Source: Candidatus Bathyarchaeota archaeon (GTDB lineage: Archaea > Thermoproteota > Bathyarchaeia > Bathyarchaeales > Bathycorpusculaceae). From it: a stretch of 64,000 nucleotides of DNA. Shown one piece after another: positions 44,930-52,835 of this stretch. The stretch is from contig JAOZHV010000052.1 in NCBI GenBank assembly GCA_026014725.1, positions 62,001 through 126,000 on the forward strand, in the 5' to 3' direction. Every line of letters starts with the position of its first letter. Position 1 is the stretch's first letter. The notes beneath the pieces are model-generated. The model saw only the letters and a list, made by a program, of their open reading frames with translations, was not told where the DNA came from and did no database searches. The translations under genes were made by a program, and so were the position numbers.

Positions 44930-44965
44930 TCAATTCCCTAACCTTTTCTTTTATTATTGGTCTAC
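44930..44965 (+). terminator. T-rich terminator after the RnfD-like gene
   Basis: ACCTTTTCTTTTATTATT follows the stop at 44923 by about 16 bases. No hairpin. Confidence 0.3.
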
Positions 44966-45034
44966 CCGCATGCTTAAAACCCAATCGAAGACTTTTGCCG
45001 CCTAAACATCCATACCGAGCTTCACAGCATTAAG

Positions 45035-45043
45035 CTTATAAAC
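45035..45043 (+). promoter_or_regulatory. TATA box upstream of the 45077 gene
   Basis: CTTATAAAC lies 42 bases before the TTG start, so this gene can be transcribed on its own as well as with its neighbour. Confidence 0.45.
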
Positions 45044-45076
45044 TCGCCACAACGTAAATAAGTCAAGGGATAAAAA

Positions 45077-45835
45077 TTGGAAGAAAATAAATTCAAGCTA
45101 AAAAACCTATTTGATGCCATTGTTATACCGATAATTCTGGTAATACTCATCTTCGTCTTCGCAGTTTACATCAACGTAGGCGGACAACACCACATCCTTG
45201 GTGCTACCAACGTAATCGCTGTTATCTTGGTTAACGGTTTTGCTCAAATGATTGTTCTCGGTGTCCCACTGGTTCTAGGTTTGCTGTGGAATAAATGGGC
45301 AGGCGGAGCGGCAGGCTTCATCATGGGTGGCATATACTACTTAGCAAACGCGGGTCAATATAATGGACTATATGCAATGGGCGGAATGGTTCAGGTAACA
45401 ATTCCACTGACCAACGACACAATAGCTGGAATTGCAAACGGTACTATCACCTCTGTTACTGGCAGCGGTTATTCAGCGGTGCCTTACAACTTTTTCGGCG
45501 ACATAAGCATGCTCTTCTACCTCGTCAACGCTGTCATAATCGGCTACATTGCAGGTTCGCTCAGTGGCGGATCCACAAACTTCAAACGAATGCTAGGCGC
45601 AGGCTTAACCGCATCTCTGATAACCGCAGTCATTCAAGCATTTATGAACTACAACGTCTCGCTTGGCGATCCAACTGACCCGTATTCTGCAAGAGGTATG
45701 GCAGTAGCCCAATGGGCAAACGATCCTCTGATGGCAATCGTGACAGGTTTCGTTCCAAGCATTGCCTTGGGCATAATAGTACCTGTTCTCGCTAAAGTCA
45801 TGACTTGGTATGGCATTCAGCCACAGAAACACTAA
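45077..45835 (+). CDS. Multi-helix membrane protein of unknown function next to the RnfD-like gene
   Basis: A 252-residue protein with about six to seven helices (first at residues 12-32, last near 222-243) and small, glycine-rich loops such as KWAGGAAGFIMGG and YIAGSLSGGS. I do not recognise it. The loop at about 105-135 (TNDTIAGIANGTITSVTGSGYS) lies outside between helices. TTG at 45077 follows GGGAT. Adjacency and shared orientation suggest it may partner the RnfD-like fusion, for instance as a second pump or channel subunit; no motif proves that. Confidence 0.7.
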   Translation: MEENKFKLKNLFDAIVIPIILVILIFVFAVYINVGGQHHILGATNVIAVILVNGFAQMIVLGVPLVLGLLWNKWAGGAAGFIMGGIYYLANAGQYNGLYAMGGMVQVTIPLTNDTIAGIANGTITSVTGSGYSAVPYNFFGDISMLFYLVNAVIIGYIAGSLSGGSTNFKRMLGAGLTASLITAVIQAFMNYNVSLGDPTDPYSARGMAVAQWANDPLMAIVTGFVPSIALGIIVPVLAKVMTWYGIQPQKH

Positions 45836-45983
45836 GAAAAATTCCCCCTTCCTTTTCTTTTCTGTTCACGCTTATGACGTTCCGCAGAAATTTTTTTTGA
45901 AAGTCTTTTAGCTCGGAAACAAATAGAAAAGCGAGGTAATACACGCTTAGGCAAAAACAAAAATGAAGAAAAAATGAAGAAAA

Positions 45984-47270
45984 TTAGGCGTGTTTAGGCG
46001 CAAATTCCCATGCGATATTGCCTTTCCAAACTTCACCCTGCTTAGTCAACCTAATCTCGTTTTCATCAATCTCGATTAAGCCTTGGTCTTTTAGTTTTTG
46101 CAGTTGCGCTGGAAAGACCTTTTCGGGGATTGTGTTGAATTTTTCCATGAATTCTTTTTTGCTCACGGGCAACCGCAGGTACAGGCGCGTCATGGTTCTT
46201 CTCATCATATCCTCTTGTGTTGATTCTGACAGCCTGCAAATGGGCAGTTTACCAGACGCCACCGTCGCCATGTAGTCGTGTATGTTTTCGAGGTTTGAGT
46301 AAGAGAACCTTTGAAGGTAACCCATGAAGCATCCAGCCCCTGTGGTTAGTATGCCTCCCCATGGCCAACCGTTTAGGCAGTTCTCACGCATGTGCCACTC
46401 CACGCGGCTGTAGCGGTCGTGACCAACCGCTTTGTATCCTGCTTCAGTTAGCATCTTGTAAGCGGTAAGGTACATTTGCTTTTCATACTCCGCATCTCCT
46501 GGCGGCGGAGAAACACCTGTCTTTATCATCTTCTCTAAAAGCGTGCCTGGGTCAACGTGTAGTGAATAAGCATCTATTTCAACATCTAACTCAATGGCTT
46601 TCTTTAGCGTAGCAATCCAGCTTTCCATTGTCTGCCCAGGCAAGTTATACATCAAATCAACACAGACGCATAAGCCAAGCTTTCGTGCATGTCGAATGGC
46701 TTTTTCCACGTCTGCCGCGCTGTCTGGCAGACAAAGCATTTTGCGTAGTTTGTCATCAAAAGTTTGAGCGCCCATGTCCATCTGGTAAACGCCGTACTCG
46801 GCAAGTTTGTCAATTTTTTTGAGGGCAAGGGTCTTTGAGGAACCCGTGACTTTGATGAAGTACTCATCATTAGTGTTAAAGTTCGCTTTACAAAAATCGA
46901 TGAGGTCAATCATCTGTTCAGCCGTCAAAACGCTTGGGGTTCCGCCGCCCAAGACGATTTCGTCAAATACGCTTGTTTTGACGTATTTTGTTTTAGCGTA
47001 CATAGCCAACTCTTTTTTGAGCAAGTCAAGATAAGGCTCAATTTTGACTTTGCTGGTTGCAGTTGTTGGGAAATAACAGAAAGCGCATCTTGAGTCGCAA
47101 ACAGAAATCCAAGGTTGCAACTCCATCAACCTGCCAGAAGTATTCTCAGTGTTTAGAAATTCCATGAATGCTTGATATGTTTCAGGTTTGATGTCTGGGT
47201 AATCCCTGTAGGTGTATGGGGGCCAGTTTTCTCGTGAACCGTAAACTTCTGGCTCAGAGGCTTTTGTCAT
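45984..47270 (-). CDS. HemW/HemN-like radical SAM enzyme
   Basis: A 428-residue radical SAM enzyme. The cluster cysteines are C58, C62 and C65 (CDSRCAFC). GGGTPSVLT, then DMGAQTFDDKLRKML and VDLMYNLPGQTMESW, are the signatures of the coproporphyrinogen-dehydrogenase/HemW family; the C-terminal winged domain (PVSKKEFMEKF, LIEIDENEIRLTKQG) fits too. Family roles include haem chaperoning, oxidative decarboxylation of coproporphyrinogen and haem degradation. True HemN has an extra N-terminal motif that I do not see. It follows a B12-type rSAM gene on the same strand across a 354-base gap. Confidence 0.83.
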   Translation of the reverse strand: MTKASEPEVYGSRENWPPYTYRDYPDIKPETYQAFMEFLNTENTSGRLMELQPWISVCDSRCAFCYFPTTATSKVKIEPYLDLLKKELAMYAKTKYVKTSVFDEIVLGGGTPSVLTAEQMIDLIDFCKANFNTNDEYFIKVTGSSKTLALKKIDKLAEYGVYQMDMGAQTFDDKLRKMLCLPDSAADVEKAIRHARKLGLCVCVDLMYNLPGQTMESWIATLKKAIELDVEIDAYSLHVDPGTLLEKMIKTGVSPPPGDAEYEKQMYLTAYKMLTEAGYKAVGHDRYSRVEWHMRENCLNGWPWGGILTTGAGCFMGYLQRFSYSNLENIHDYMATVASGKLPICRLSESTQEDMMRRTMTRLYLRLPVSKKEFMEKFNTIPEKVFPAQLQKLKDQGLIEIDENEIRLTKQGEVWKGNIAWEFAPKHA

Positions 47271-47624
47271 TTTAGTGATTCGGTCCTTTTTGATTTGTAG
47301 GTTTACAACGGTTCGTAGGCATAATAAAGTTTACGTTAAAAAGCCGTAACTTGAAAATTCAGCATCAGCAACCTCTTCTCTATTGTTTAAACAGTAAATA
47401 GGCAGGGCACAGTGTATAATTGCCAGCTTTTTGATTGAGCTAATGCTTAGCTGTCATGTTGTCAGTGGATACTTTCCACTTAGAATTATAAACAAAGTTC
47501 CGAATAAATGGTCTTATGCTAAGGCAGCTGGGCTGAAAGGGCTCTGGAAAGGCTATGATGAAAATAAAGCCCATGCATCATGTTTTTACATTCTCCTGTA
47601 AAGTGTTCCAGAGCCTCAGCAAAC
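47271..47624. other. Gene-free gap between HemW-like and B12-rSAM genes
   Basis: About 354 bases without a credible gene. It contains a small hairpin (AGTGGA / TCCACT around 47461-47481) and the complex inverted-repeat structure at 47540-47615. The HemW-like gene begins right after it on the minus strand. A minus-strand TATA is not obvious. Confidence 0.5.
47540..47615. ncRNA. Candidate three-way-junction structured RNA
   Basis: GGCTCTGGAA (47540-47549) and TTCCAGAGCC (47606-47615) are a perfect 10-base inverted repeat. Inside it are two further hairpins: ATGATG (47555-47560) / CATCAT (47576-47581) and TTTACA (47585-47590) / TGTAAA (47597-47602). The set folds as one closing stem with two arms, on either strand. 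It starts 9 bases after the stop of the B12-rSAM gene. It may be a 3'-UTR element, an independent RNA or a leader element of the HemW-like gene. Confidence 0.5.
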
Positions 47625-49022
47625 CTACATGCGTGCCATGATTCGCCAGAGGTTATAGTTTATTGCAGTTCTAACCATTATTTTGCTGTACAAGTTGCCC
47701 TTAAAGTAGCCTTTTACCGCTTGCCGCACGATGTAGCGTGGGGAGTAGAATTGGTTGTAGAATTTCTTTCGCATTTCCGCTATGTCTTTAGCGGGCAGGT
47801 TGGGGTCTTCAAAGATAGGGTTCATCGTGTTGTAGAGTTTCCAGTCCTCTGCCATTTTCCACCCGTTCTTCTCAACGAGTTCACGAAGGGCAGTGCCGGG
47901 GTAGGGTGTGGCGTGGCAAAGCCAAACATCGTCGGGTTCGGCTCTGCGGACAAAATCAAGCGTCTCCTGCAGGGTTTCTCTTGTCTCGCCTGGATAGCCT
48001 AAGATGACTGATACTGTAACGAACATGCCTGCTTCTTTTGCCCATTTAATCGCGTTATCGCATTGTTCGTTGGTGACGCCTCTTTTTAGGATGGCGCGCA
48101 TTTGGGGGCAACCTGACTCTATGCCGAACATGATTTCGTCACAGTGTGCTTTGCCCATTTTGGTTAGGAGTTCTTTGGTGACTACGTCTGCGCGGGTTCC
48201 GCATCCCCATCGCAGGTTAATTTTGCGTTCAATCATGCCGTCGCAGATTTGTGTGGCCCTATGTTTATCGAAAGTTAATGTGTCGTCTTGGAAAGCTACG
48301 CCTTCAGCGCCGTATTCGTCTCTGAGCCATTCCAGCTCGTCAAGAACGTTCTTTGGGCTTCGGGCTCTAAACTGTGCCCCAAACATTTGCGAGGCAACGC
48401 AGAAAGTGCATTGGAAGGGGCATCCCCTGCTGGTTATAACCGACAACAATTTTTGTCCTGCAATCCAGTATTTTTCGATAGGAACAAACTTGTAAGCGGG
48501 ACGAGGCAACGCGTCGAGGTTTTGGATGAAGGGTCGAGGGGCTGTTCGGATGATTTCGTTGCCTTTCCTAAACATTATGCCTTTAACATCAGCGAGTTTC
48601 TGCAAACTCGGTTGCTTGGCAAGTTCTAAGAGGGTTTCTTCTCCTTCACCATGCACTATGAGGTCAACTGATTTCTCAGTAGCAAGGATTTCTTTGCCTG
48701 AAAAAGTTGCGTGTGGTCCGCCCATAATGATTTTTGCGTCTGGACACGCCTCTTTAGCTAAACGTGCAGCTTTGAAAGCTGACTCAATCGTAGGTGTCAT
48801 GGAGCTGATGCCGACGATGTCTGGCTGAAAGGCTGCTATTTCAGCTTGGAGTTTTTCATGACTAAATTGCAGGACGGGGGCGTCAATGATTTTTACTTCA
48901 AAACCGTTTTGGTCCAAAACTGCCGCCATGTAAGCTAAGCCCAACGGCGGAAAAAGTGGGTGGTGACCGATTCCTTGTAGAAGCGGTGGAGTAACGAGGA
49001 CTATTTTTTTGTTTGGGTTCAT
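47625..49022 (-). CDS. B12-binding-domain radical SAM enzyme (subgroup B)
   Basis: A 465-residue enzyme. The N-terminal 150 residues are a B12-binding-like Rossmann domain (PPLGLAYMAAVL, DIVGISSMTPT, IIMGGPHATF, DLIVHGEGEETL) without the DxHxxG motif, as usual in this class. The radical SAM core has C201-x3-C205-x2-C208 (CPFQCTFC), then FGAQFRARSPKNVLDELEWL and FGIESGCPQM. Known members methylate unactivated carbons, close rings or modify lipids and tetrapyrroles. It belongs with the 58378 and 63266 paralogues. It follows a beta-propeller gene on the same strand. Confidence 0.87.
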   Translation of the reverse strand: MNPNKKIVLVTPPLLQGIGHHPLFPPLGLAYMAAVLDQNGFEVKIIDAPVLQFSHEKLQAEIAAFQPDIVGISSMTPTIESAFKAARLAKEACPDAKIIMGGPHATFSGKEILATEKSVDLIVHGEGEETLLELAKQPSLQKLADVKGIMFRKGNEIIRTAPRPFIQNLDALPRPAYKFVPIEKYWIAGQKLLSVITSRGCPFQCTFCVASQMFGAQFRARSPKNVLDELEWLRDEYGAEGVAFQDDTLTFDKHRATQICDGMIERKINLRWGCGTRADVVTKELLTKMGKAHCDEIMFGIESGCPQMRAILKRGVTNEQCDNAIKWAKEAGMFVTVSVILGYPGETRETLQETLDFVRRAEPDDVWLCHATPYPGTALRELVEKNGWKMAEDWKLYNTMNPIFEDPNLPAKDIAEMRKKFYNQFYSPRYIVRQAVKGYFKGNLYSKIMVRTAINYNLWRIMARM

Positions 49023-49173
49023 TTCACCATACACGCGTGCAGAGGGGTTAATCGGGGTGGTTGGTCATCCGATTAGGTATAGCTTAGCCAATGTTTTTGG
49101 GACTTTTGAACTTTACGTTACCTGAAAGTTTTTCGTAAATTATGAGGGTTGACCTAAAATTGGCTCTTTAAAC

Positions 49174-51411
49174 TCAAGCGATTTGTTTGGGCTTGGTTCT
49201 AAAGAACACTAAACCAGCCGCCACAAGAACCGTCAAAACCCCAAGGAAAGCAAATGTGACATAAACTAGTGGAGAGGTTTCAGACGCTTGTTGTTCAACA
49301 GGTAAGGAGTCGAAGGCGTATATCATGTGGTCGTAGGAGCCAACGTAAACTCCCTCCGCAGATATTCCAGGTGAAGAGACAACTTGTCCGCCTGTAGCAT
49401 AACTCCATTTGAAACCGCCATTCCCTGCATCAAGAGCATAGAGTTTGCCGTCATATGAGCCAAATAGTACCGTTCCATCCGCTACTGCTGGCGATGACGC
49501 AACTTCTCCACCCGTCATGTAATCCCACACAAGTTTGCCGTCGGAAGCACCAAGGCAATACAACTTTTTGTCGTCTGAACCAACGTAGACTTTGCCGTCT
49601 GCAATGGCGGGAGACGAAGAAACAGCGCCGCCAGTCGTGTAATTCCAAATCTGTTGCCCCTTTGAAGCATCTATCGCGTATATGTTATGGTCGTAGGAAC
49701 CCACGTACAATACGCCGTTTGATATGGCAGGCGAAGACACAACGTATCCACCTGTGGCAAATTTCCATAGAAAGTCACCGTTTAGAGCATCAAGCGCATA
49801 TACGTTGCCATCGTTTGAACCAATATAGAGTACGTTATTGACGATAGCTGGTGAGGACACCATTATCTGGTCGCCTGTCGTGTAATTCCAAACCAAGCTA
49901 CCATCCGAAGCATTCAGGGCGTAGATGCTGTAGTCCTCTGAGCCTATATACACTACGCCTTCGTAGACCGCGGGTGAAGAAACAATTGCGAATCCAGTGA
50001 GGTAGCTCCAAATGTAAGCGCCTGTTTTTGCATCTAAAGCGTAGACTTTGCCGTTGTAAGAGCCCACGTAAAGCACTCCGTCCGCAATTGCTGGGGCAGA
50101 AAACATGACCATGTCTCCAGTGTCATAGCTCCAGACCACCGTGTTGTGTAGTTCCCAATCGTAGCCAACCATGCCTGTGGAAGCATTCAAACAGTACACT
50201 TTACCATCATGGGAACCGACATAAACTAAACCATCCGCGACCGTTGGCGAGGAATCAACTGGGCCTCCCGTTGCAAATCTCCAAACAAGTTTGCCGTCTT
50301 GCGCGTTTAAGGCGTATAGTTTTCCATCCCACGAACCCACATATACTCTGCCTTGAGCTACCGTGGGCCAAGAAATCACCATGTCATCTGTTATAAAACT
50401 CCATATGAATTCTCCATCAGTAGCGTTTAGAGCATACACTTTGCCGTCATCAGACCCTACATAAACCACGTTGCCCTGAACGGTTGGTGAAGAGGCAACG
50501 CCTCCGCCTGTTTTGTAACTCCAAACCTTTGTGCCATCTGACGTCTTGAGAGCGTAAACGTGGTTATCCAGAGACCCAATGTAGACTATACCGTTTGAAA
50601 CATAAGGTGAAGAGTAGATGTCGCCTCTTGTTGTGAAAGACCATTTTAGTGTGCCGTCGAAAGCGTTTATGGCATAAATGTTGTTATCCATCGAACCAAC
50701 GTAAACTACGCCGTTAGCAACGTATGGTACAGAAACGATTATGTCGCCTGTCTCATAGCTCCAAACAAGTTCGCCATCAGTAGCGTTTAGAGCGTAGAGC
50801 TTTTTATCCAATGAGCCAACGTACACTATGCCCCCGCTTACAGTGGTGGAAGACAGCATTATCGGCGCTCCAGTGGCATAACTCCATAAGCGTTCTCCAG
50901 TTGTAAGTTTCAAAGCGTAAACGTTGTTGTCCTCTGAACCAAAATAGACTACGCCGTCAACAATGAAGGGGTCAGAATCAACATAATACCCAGTAGTGAA
51001 ACTCCAAAGTTTCTTGCCATTGCTGGCGTTTAATGCATAAAGGTTGTGGTCCTCTGAACCAACACAAACAACGCCGTTTGCAACTGCGGGGCGAGAAATC
51101 ACTATCCCGCCTGTAGTGTAGTTCCAAATAACTTTGCCTGTAGCAACGTCGAAAGCGTAAACCTTGTGGTCATACGAACCCACGTACACTACGCCATCAA
51201 CAACGGTGGGCGAACCTACTTGGCCGCCTGTGTTGAATTTCCACAACGTCTGATTCGTTTGGGGTACACGTGCATTTGAGTAGCCGTCATGAGCAAGGTT
51301 ACGGCGGAACATAGGCCACGAGTTCTCGTTTAGTTGGTTCTCTGCAAAGGCAACGCTTGGAACTAAAAAGAGCGCCACTAAGAGGAGGCAGATGATTTTT
51401 TTCCCATTCAT
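49174..51411 (-). CDS. Secreted 16-blade PQQ-type beta-propeller protein with membrane anchor
   Basis: A 745-residue surface protein. Signal peptide at residues 1-23 (ending VAFA), then sixteen repeats of about 40 residues with consensus VYVGSYDxKVYALDAxxGxxxWxYxTG, enough for two eight-bladed propellers, and one C-terminal helix with a basic tail. Repeats are unusually regular, pointing to recent expansion or strong structural constraint. The quinoprotein catalytic residues and PQQ genes are not evident, so it may be a BamB-like scaffold or a binding protein. The AhbD-like rSAM gene lies 81 bases upstream on the same strand and a B12-rSAM gene lies downstream. Confidence 0.88.
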   Translation of the reverse strand: MNGKKIICLLLVALFLVPSVAFAENQLNENSWPMFRRNLAHDGYSNARVPQTNQTLWKFNTGGQVGSPTVVDGVVYVGSYDHKVYAFDVATGKVIWNYTTGGIVISRPAVANGVVCVGSEDHNLYALNASNGKKLWSFTTGYYVDSDPFIVDGVVYFGSEDNNVYALKLTTGERLWSYATGAPIMLSSTTVSGGIVYVGSLDKKLYALNATDGELVWSYETGDIIVSVPYVANGVVYVGSMDNNIYAINAFDGTLKWSFTTRGDIYSSPYVSNGIVYIGSLDNHVYALKTSDGTKVWSYKTGGGVASSPTVQGNVVYVGSDDGKVYALNATDGEFIWSFITDDMVISWPTVAQGRVYVGSWDGKLYALNAQDGKLVWRFATGGPVDSSPTVADGLVYVGSHDGKVYCLNASTGMVGYDWELHNTVVWSYDTGDMVMFSAPAIADGVLYVGSYNGKVYALDAKTGAYIWSYLTGFAIVSSPAVYEGVVYIGSEDYSIYALNASDGSLVWNYTTGDQIMVSSPAIVNNVLYIGSNDGNVYALDALNGDFLWKFATGGYVVSSPAISNGVLYVGSYDHNIYAIDASKGQQIWNYTTGGAVSSSPAIADGKVYVGSDDKKLYCLGASDGKLVWDYMTGGEVASSPAVADGTVLFGSYDGKLYALDAGNGGFKWSYATGGQVVSSPGISAEGVYVGSYDHMIYAFDSLPVEQQASETSPLVYVTFAFLGVLTVLVAAGLVFFRTKPKQIA

Positions 51412-51492
51412 TTCTACTCTTAATTATTCTTCGCTGGTATTGCTTATAAGATATTTTGTAAAATAAAGGGAGCGAAGAAAAAAGTGTTTACG

Positions 51493-52569
51493 CTATTTTT
51501 TACGCAGAGCCTCTGGAATGTAGGCGCAAGCGGGGTCAGATTCCGCTATGTCGCCCGTGTAGGCGTAAGCTCGGTTTCTGCATCCGCCGCAGATTTCGCG
51601 GTACTCGCAAACTCCGCATTTGCCCTTTAGCACGTTTCGGGCTTGGAATTTGTTGTAGTAGGGTGATTGTTTGACTTCTTCCCAGGCGGTAGTTAAGCTT
51701 TTGTTTCTTATGTTGCCCAGCATTAACGGTTCAGAAGGCTGCAGGTCTGTGTAGAAGCAGGGGATTAAGTCACCGTTTTCTGTTACGCTCAAATATCCGC
51801 CGAAGGCGAAGTAGGTGCATTTACCATGGAACTCCTTCTCGTACCACTCGTTAAACTGTGCCTCAGGGATTCTTTGTTTTACAACTCGGGCAAAATGTGG
51901 GCAATGAACGTGCACTTCAAATTTGCCTCTGTACTTTTCTGTGATGTCCCAAATGTGATTCAAAACCCACTCGTACTGTTCAGGTGTGGGGGTCAGTTCC
52001 ATGGTGGATTTTGCTCTGCCACTGGGCACCAAGTGATTGTACCAGACGAAGTTAGCATGGTATTTGTCAGCTAATTCGGCAACGTGGTCAAGGTACTTGT
52101 AGTTTACGGTCGTTATTGCACAGGCTAAGCCGTTTAGGATTTTGCCCTTGGAAAGTTTTTCGATGGCTGCCAACGCTTTCTTGTACGAGCCTATTCCGCG
52201 CAGTTGGTCGTTGATTTCTTCTGGCCCGTCAATGCTGACAGATGTCCAAACTTGGTTTTTCACCAAATTATCGTATATGTCGCCGTCAACAAAGCATCCG
52301 TTGGTTAATAGGCACACGTTTAAGCCTTTGCTCTTAGCGTAAGTCACAATCTCAAAGATGTCTTTGCGCATGAGCGGTTCGCCACCTTTTATTCCGAACC
52401 ATCTTACGCCGAACTTGTGCACTTCATCAACCAAATGGAACGCTTCTTGCGTAGTCATTTCTCTTGGAGCATGTTGACCTGTAGCATCAACATTGCAGTA
52501 TCTGCATCGAGCGTTGCAGGCTCCTGTTGCTCTCCAAGAAGTCATAAGTAAAGGACCTTTATGCGTCAA
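51493..52569 (-). CDS. Radical SAM enzyme with SPASM/twitch domain, AhbD/NirJ-like
   Basis: A 358-residue paralogue of the 41571-42674 protein. The SAM cluster is C18-x3-C22-x2-C25 (CNARCRYC); FGIKGGEPLMRKDIF, TNGCFVDGDIYDNL and SVSIDGPEE follow. The C-terminus KCGVCEYREICGGCRNRAYAYTGDIAESDPAC closely follows the AhbD/NirJ pattern, where a second [4Fe-4S] cluster binds. Roles in the family: haem-b synthesis by decarboxylation, haem d1 or peptide modification. The start is TTG at 52569. Its position upstream of a secreted propeller gene suggests a functional link to it. Confidence 0.87.
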   Translation of the reverse strand: MTHKGPLLMTSWRATGACNARCRYCNVDATGQHAPREMTTQEAFHLVDEVHKFGVRWFGIKGGEPLMRKDIFEIVTYAKSKGLNVCLLTNGCFVDGDIYDNLVKNQVWTSVSIDGPEEINDQLRGIGSYKKALAAIEKLSKGKILNGLACAITTVNYKYLDHVAELADKYHANFVWYNHLVPSGRAKSTMELTPTPEQYEWVLNHIWDITEKYRGKFEVHVHCPHFARVVKQRIPEAQFNEWYEKEFHGKCTYFAFGGYLSVTENGDLIPCFYTDLQPSEPLMLGNIRNKSLTTAWEEVKQSPYYNKFQARNVLKGKCGVCEYREICGGCRNRAYAYTGDIAESDPACAYIPEALRKK

Positions 52570-52835
52570 GGTAAAACCAACCCCAAATTCTCTTCAATGA
52601 TTGATTGTTTAACGTTTCTTTTCAACCTAAAAAAGATTATGCGCTGACTTCTTATTTTCATTTACGATGTTTTTTAGCAATTATAGCTTGCTGGAATATT
52701 TGCTGAAAGCGCATTTCTGCTGGATTCAGTAAAGCTTATACTCAAATAAACTTATGAATATGATTGGGCAAGGAATCGAAGTATCTCTTGACAAGAATCC
52801 ATATGTTGCCCATGAATATGCGGGGGTAAACTACA
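52570..52835. promoter_or_regulatory. Divergent promoter region between the rSAM and propeller genes
   Basis: About 266 bases. GCTTATACT near 52733 is a TATA-like box for the plus-strand propeller gene and would give a leader of about 75 bases. Within it, ATG at 52803 opens a nine-codon frame that ends in TAA at 52827-52829, in frame with the propeller. GGGGGT at 52822-52827 is the best ribosome site. No other gene is seen. Confidence 0.45.

Noticed and set aside
47271-47624. Cobalamin riboswitch upstream of the HemW-like gene
   Set aside because: I see no B12-box consensus, and cobalamin riboswitches are not established in archaea; only the three-way-junction shape is supported.
49174-51411. 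Regularly spaced DNA repeats suggesting CRISPR
   Set aside because: The period of about 120 bases is in frame and explained by propeller blades.
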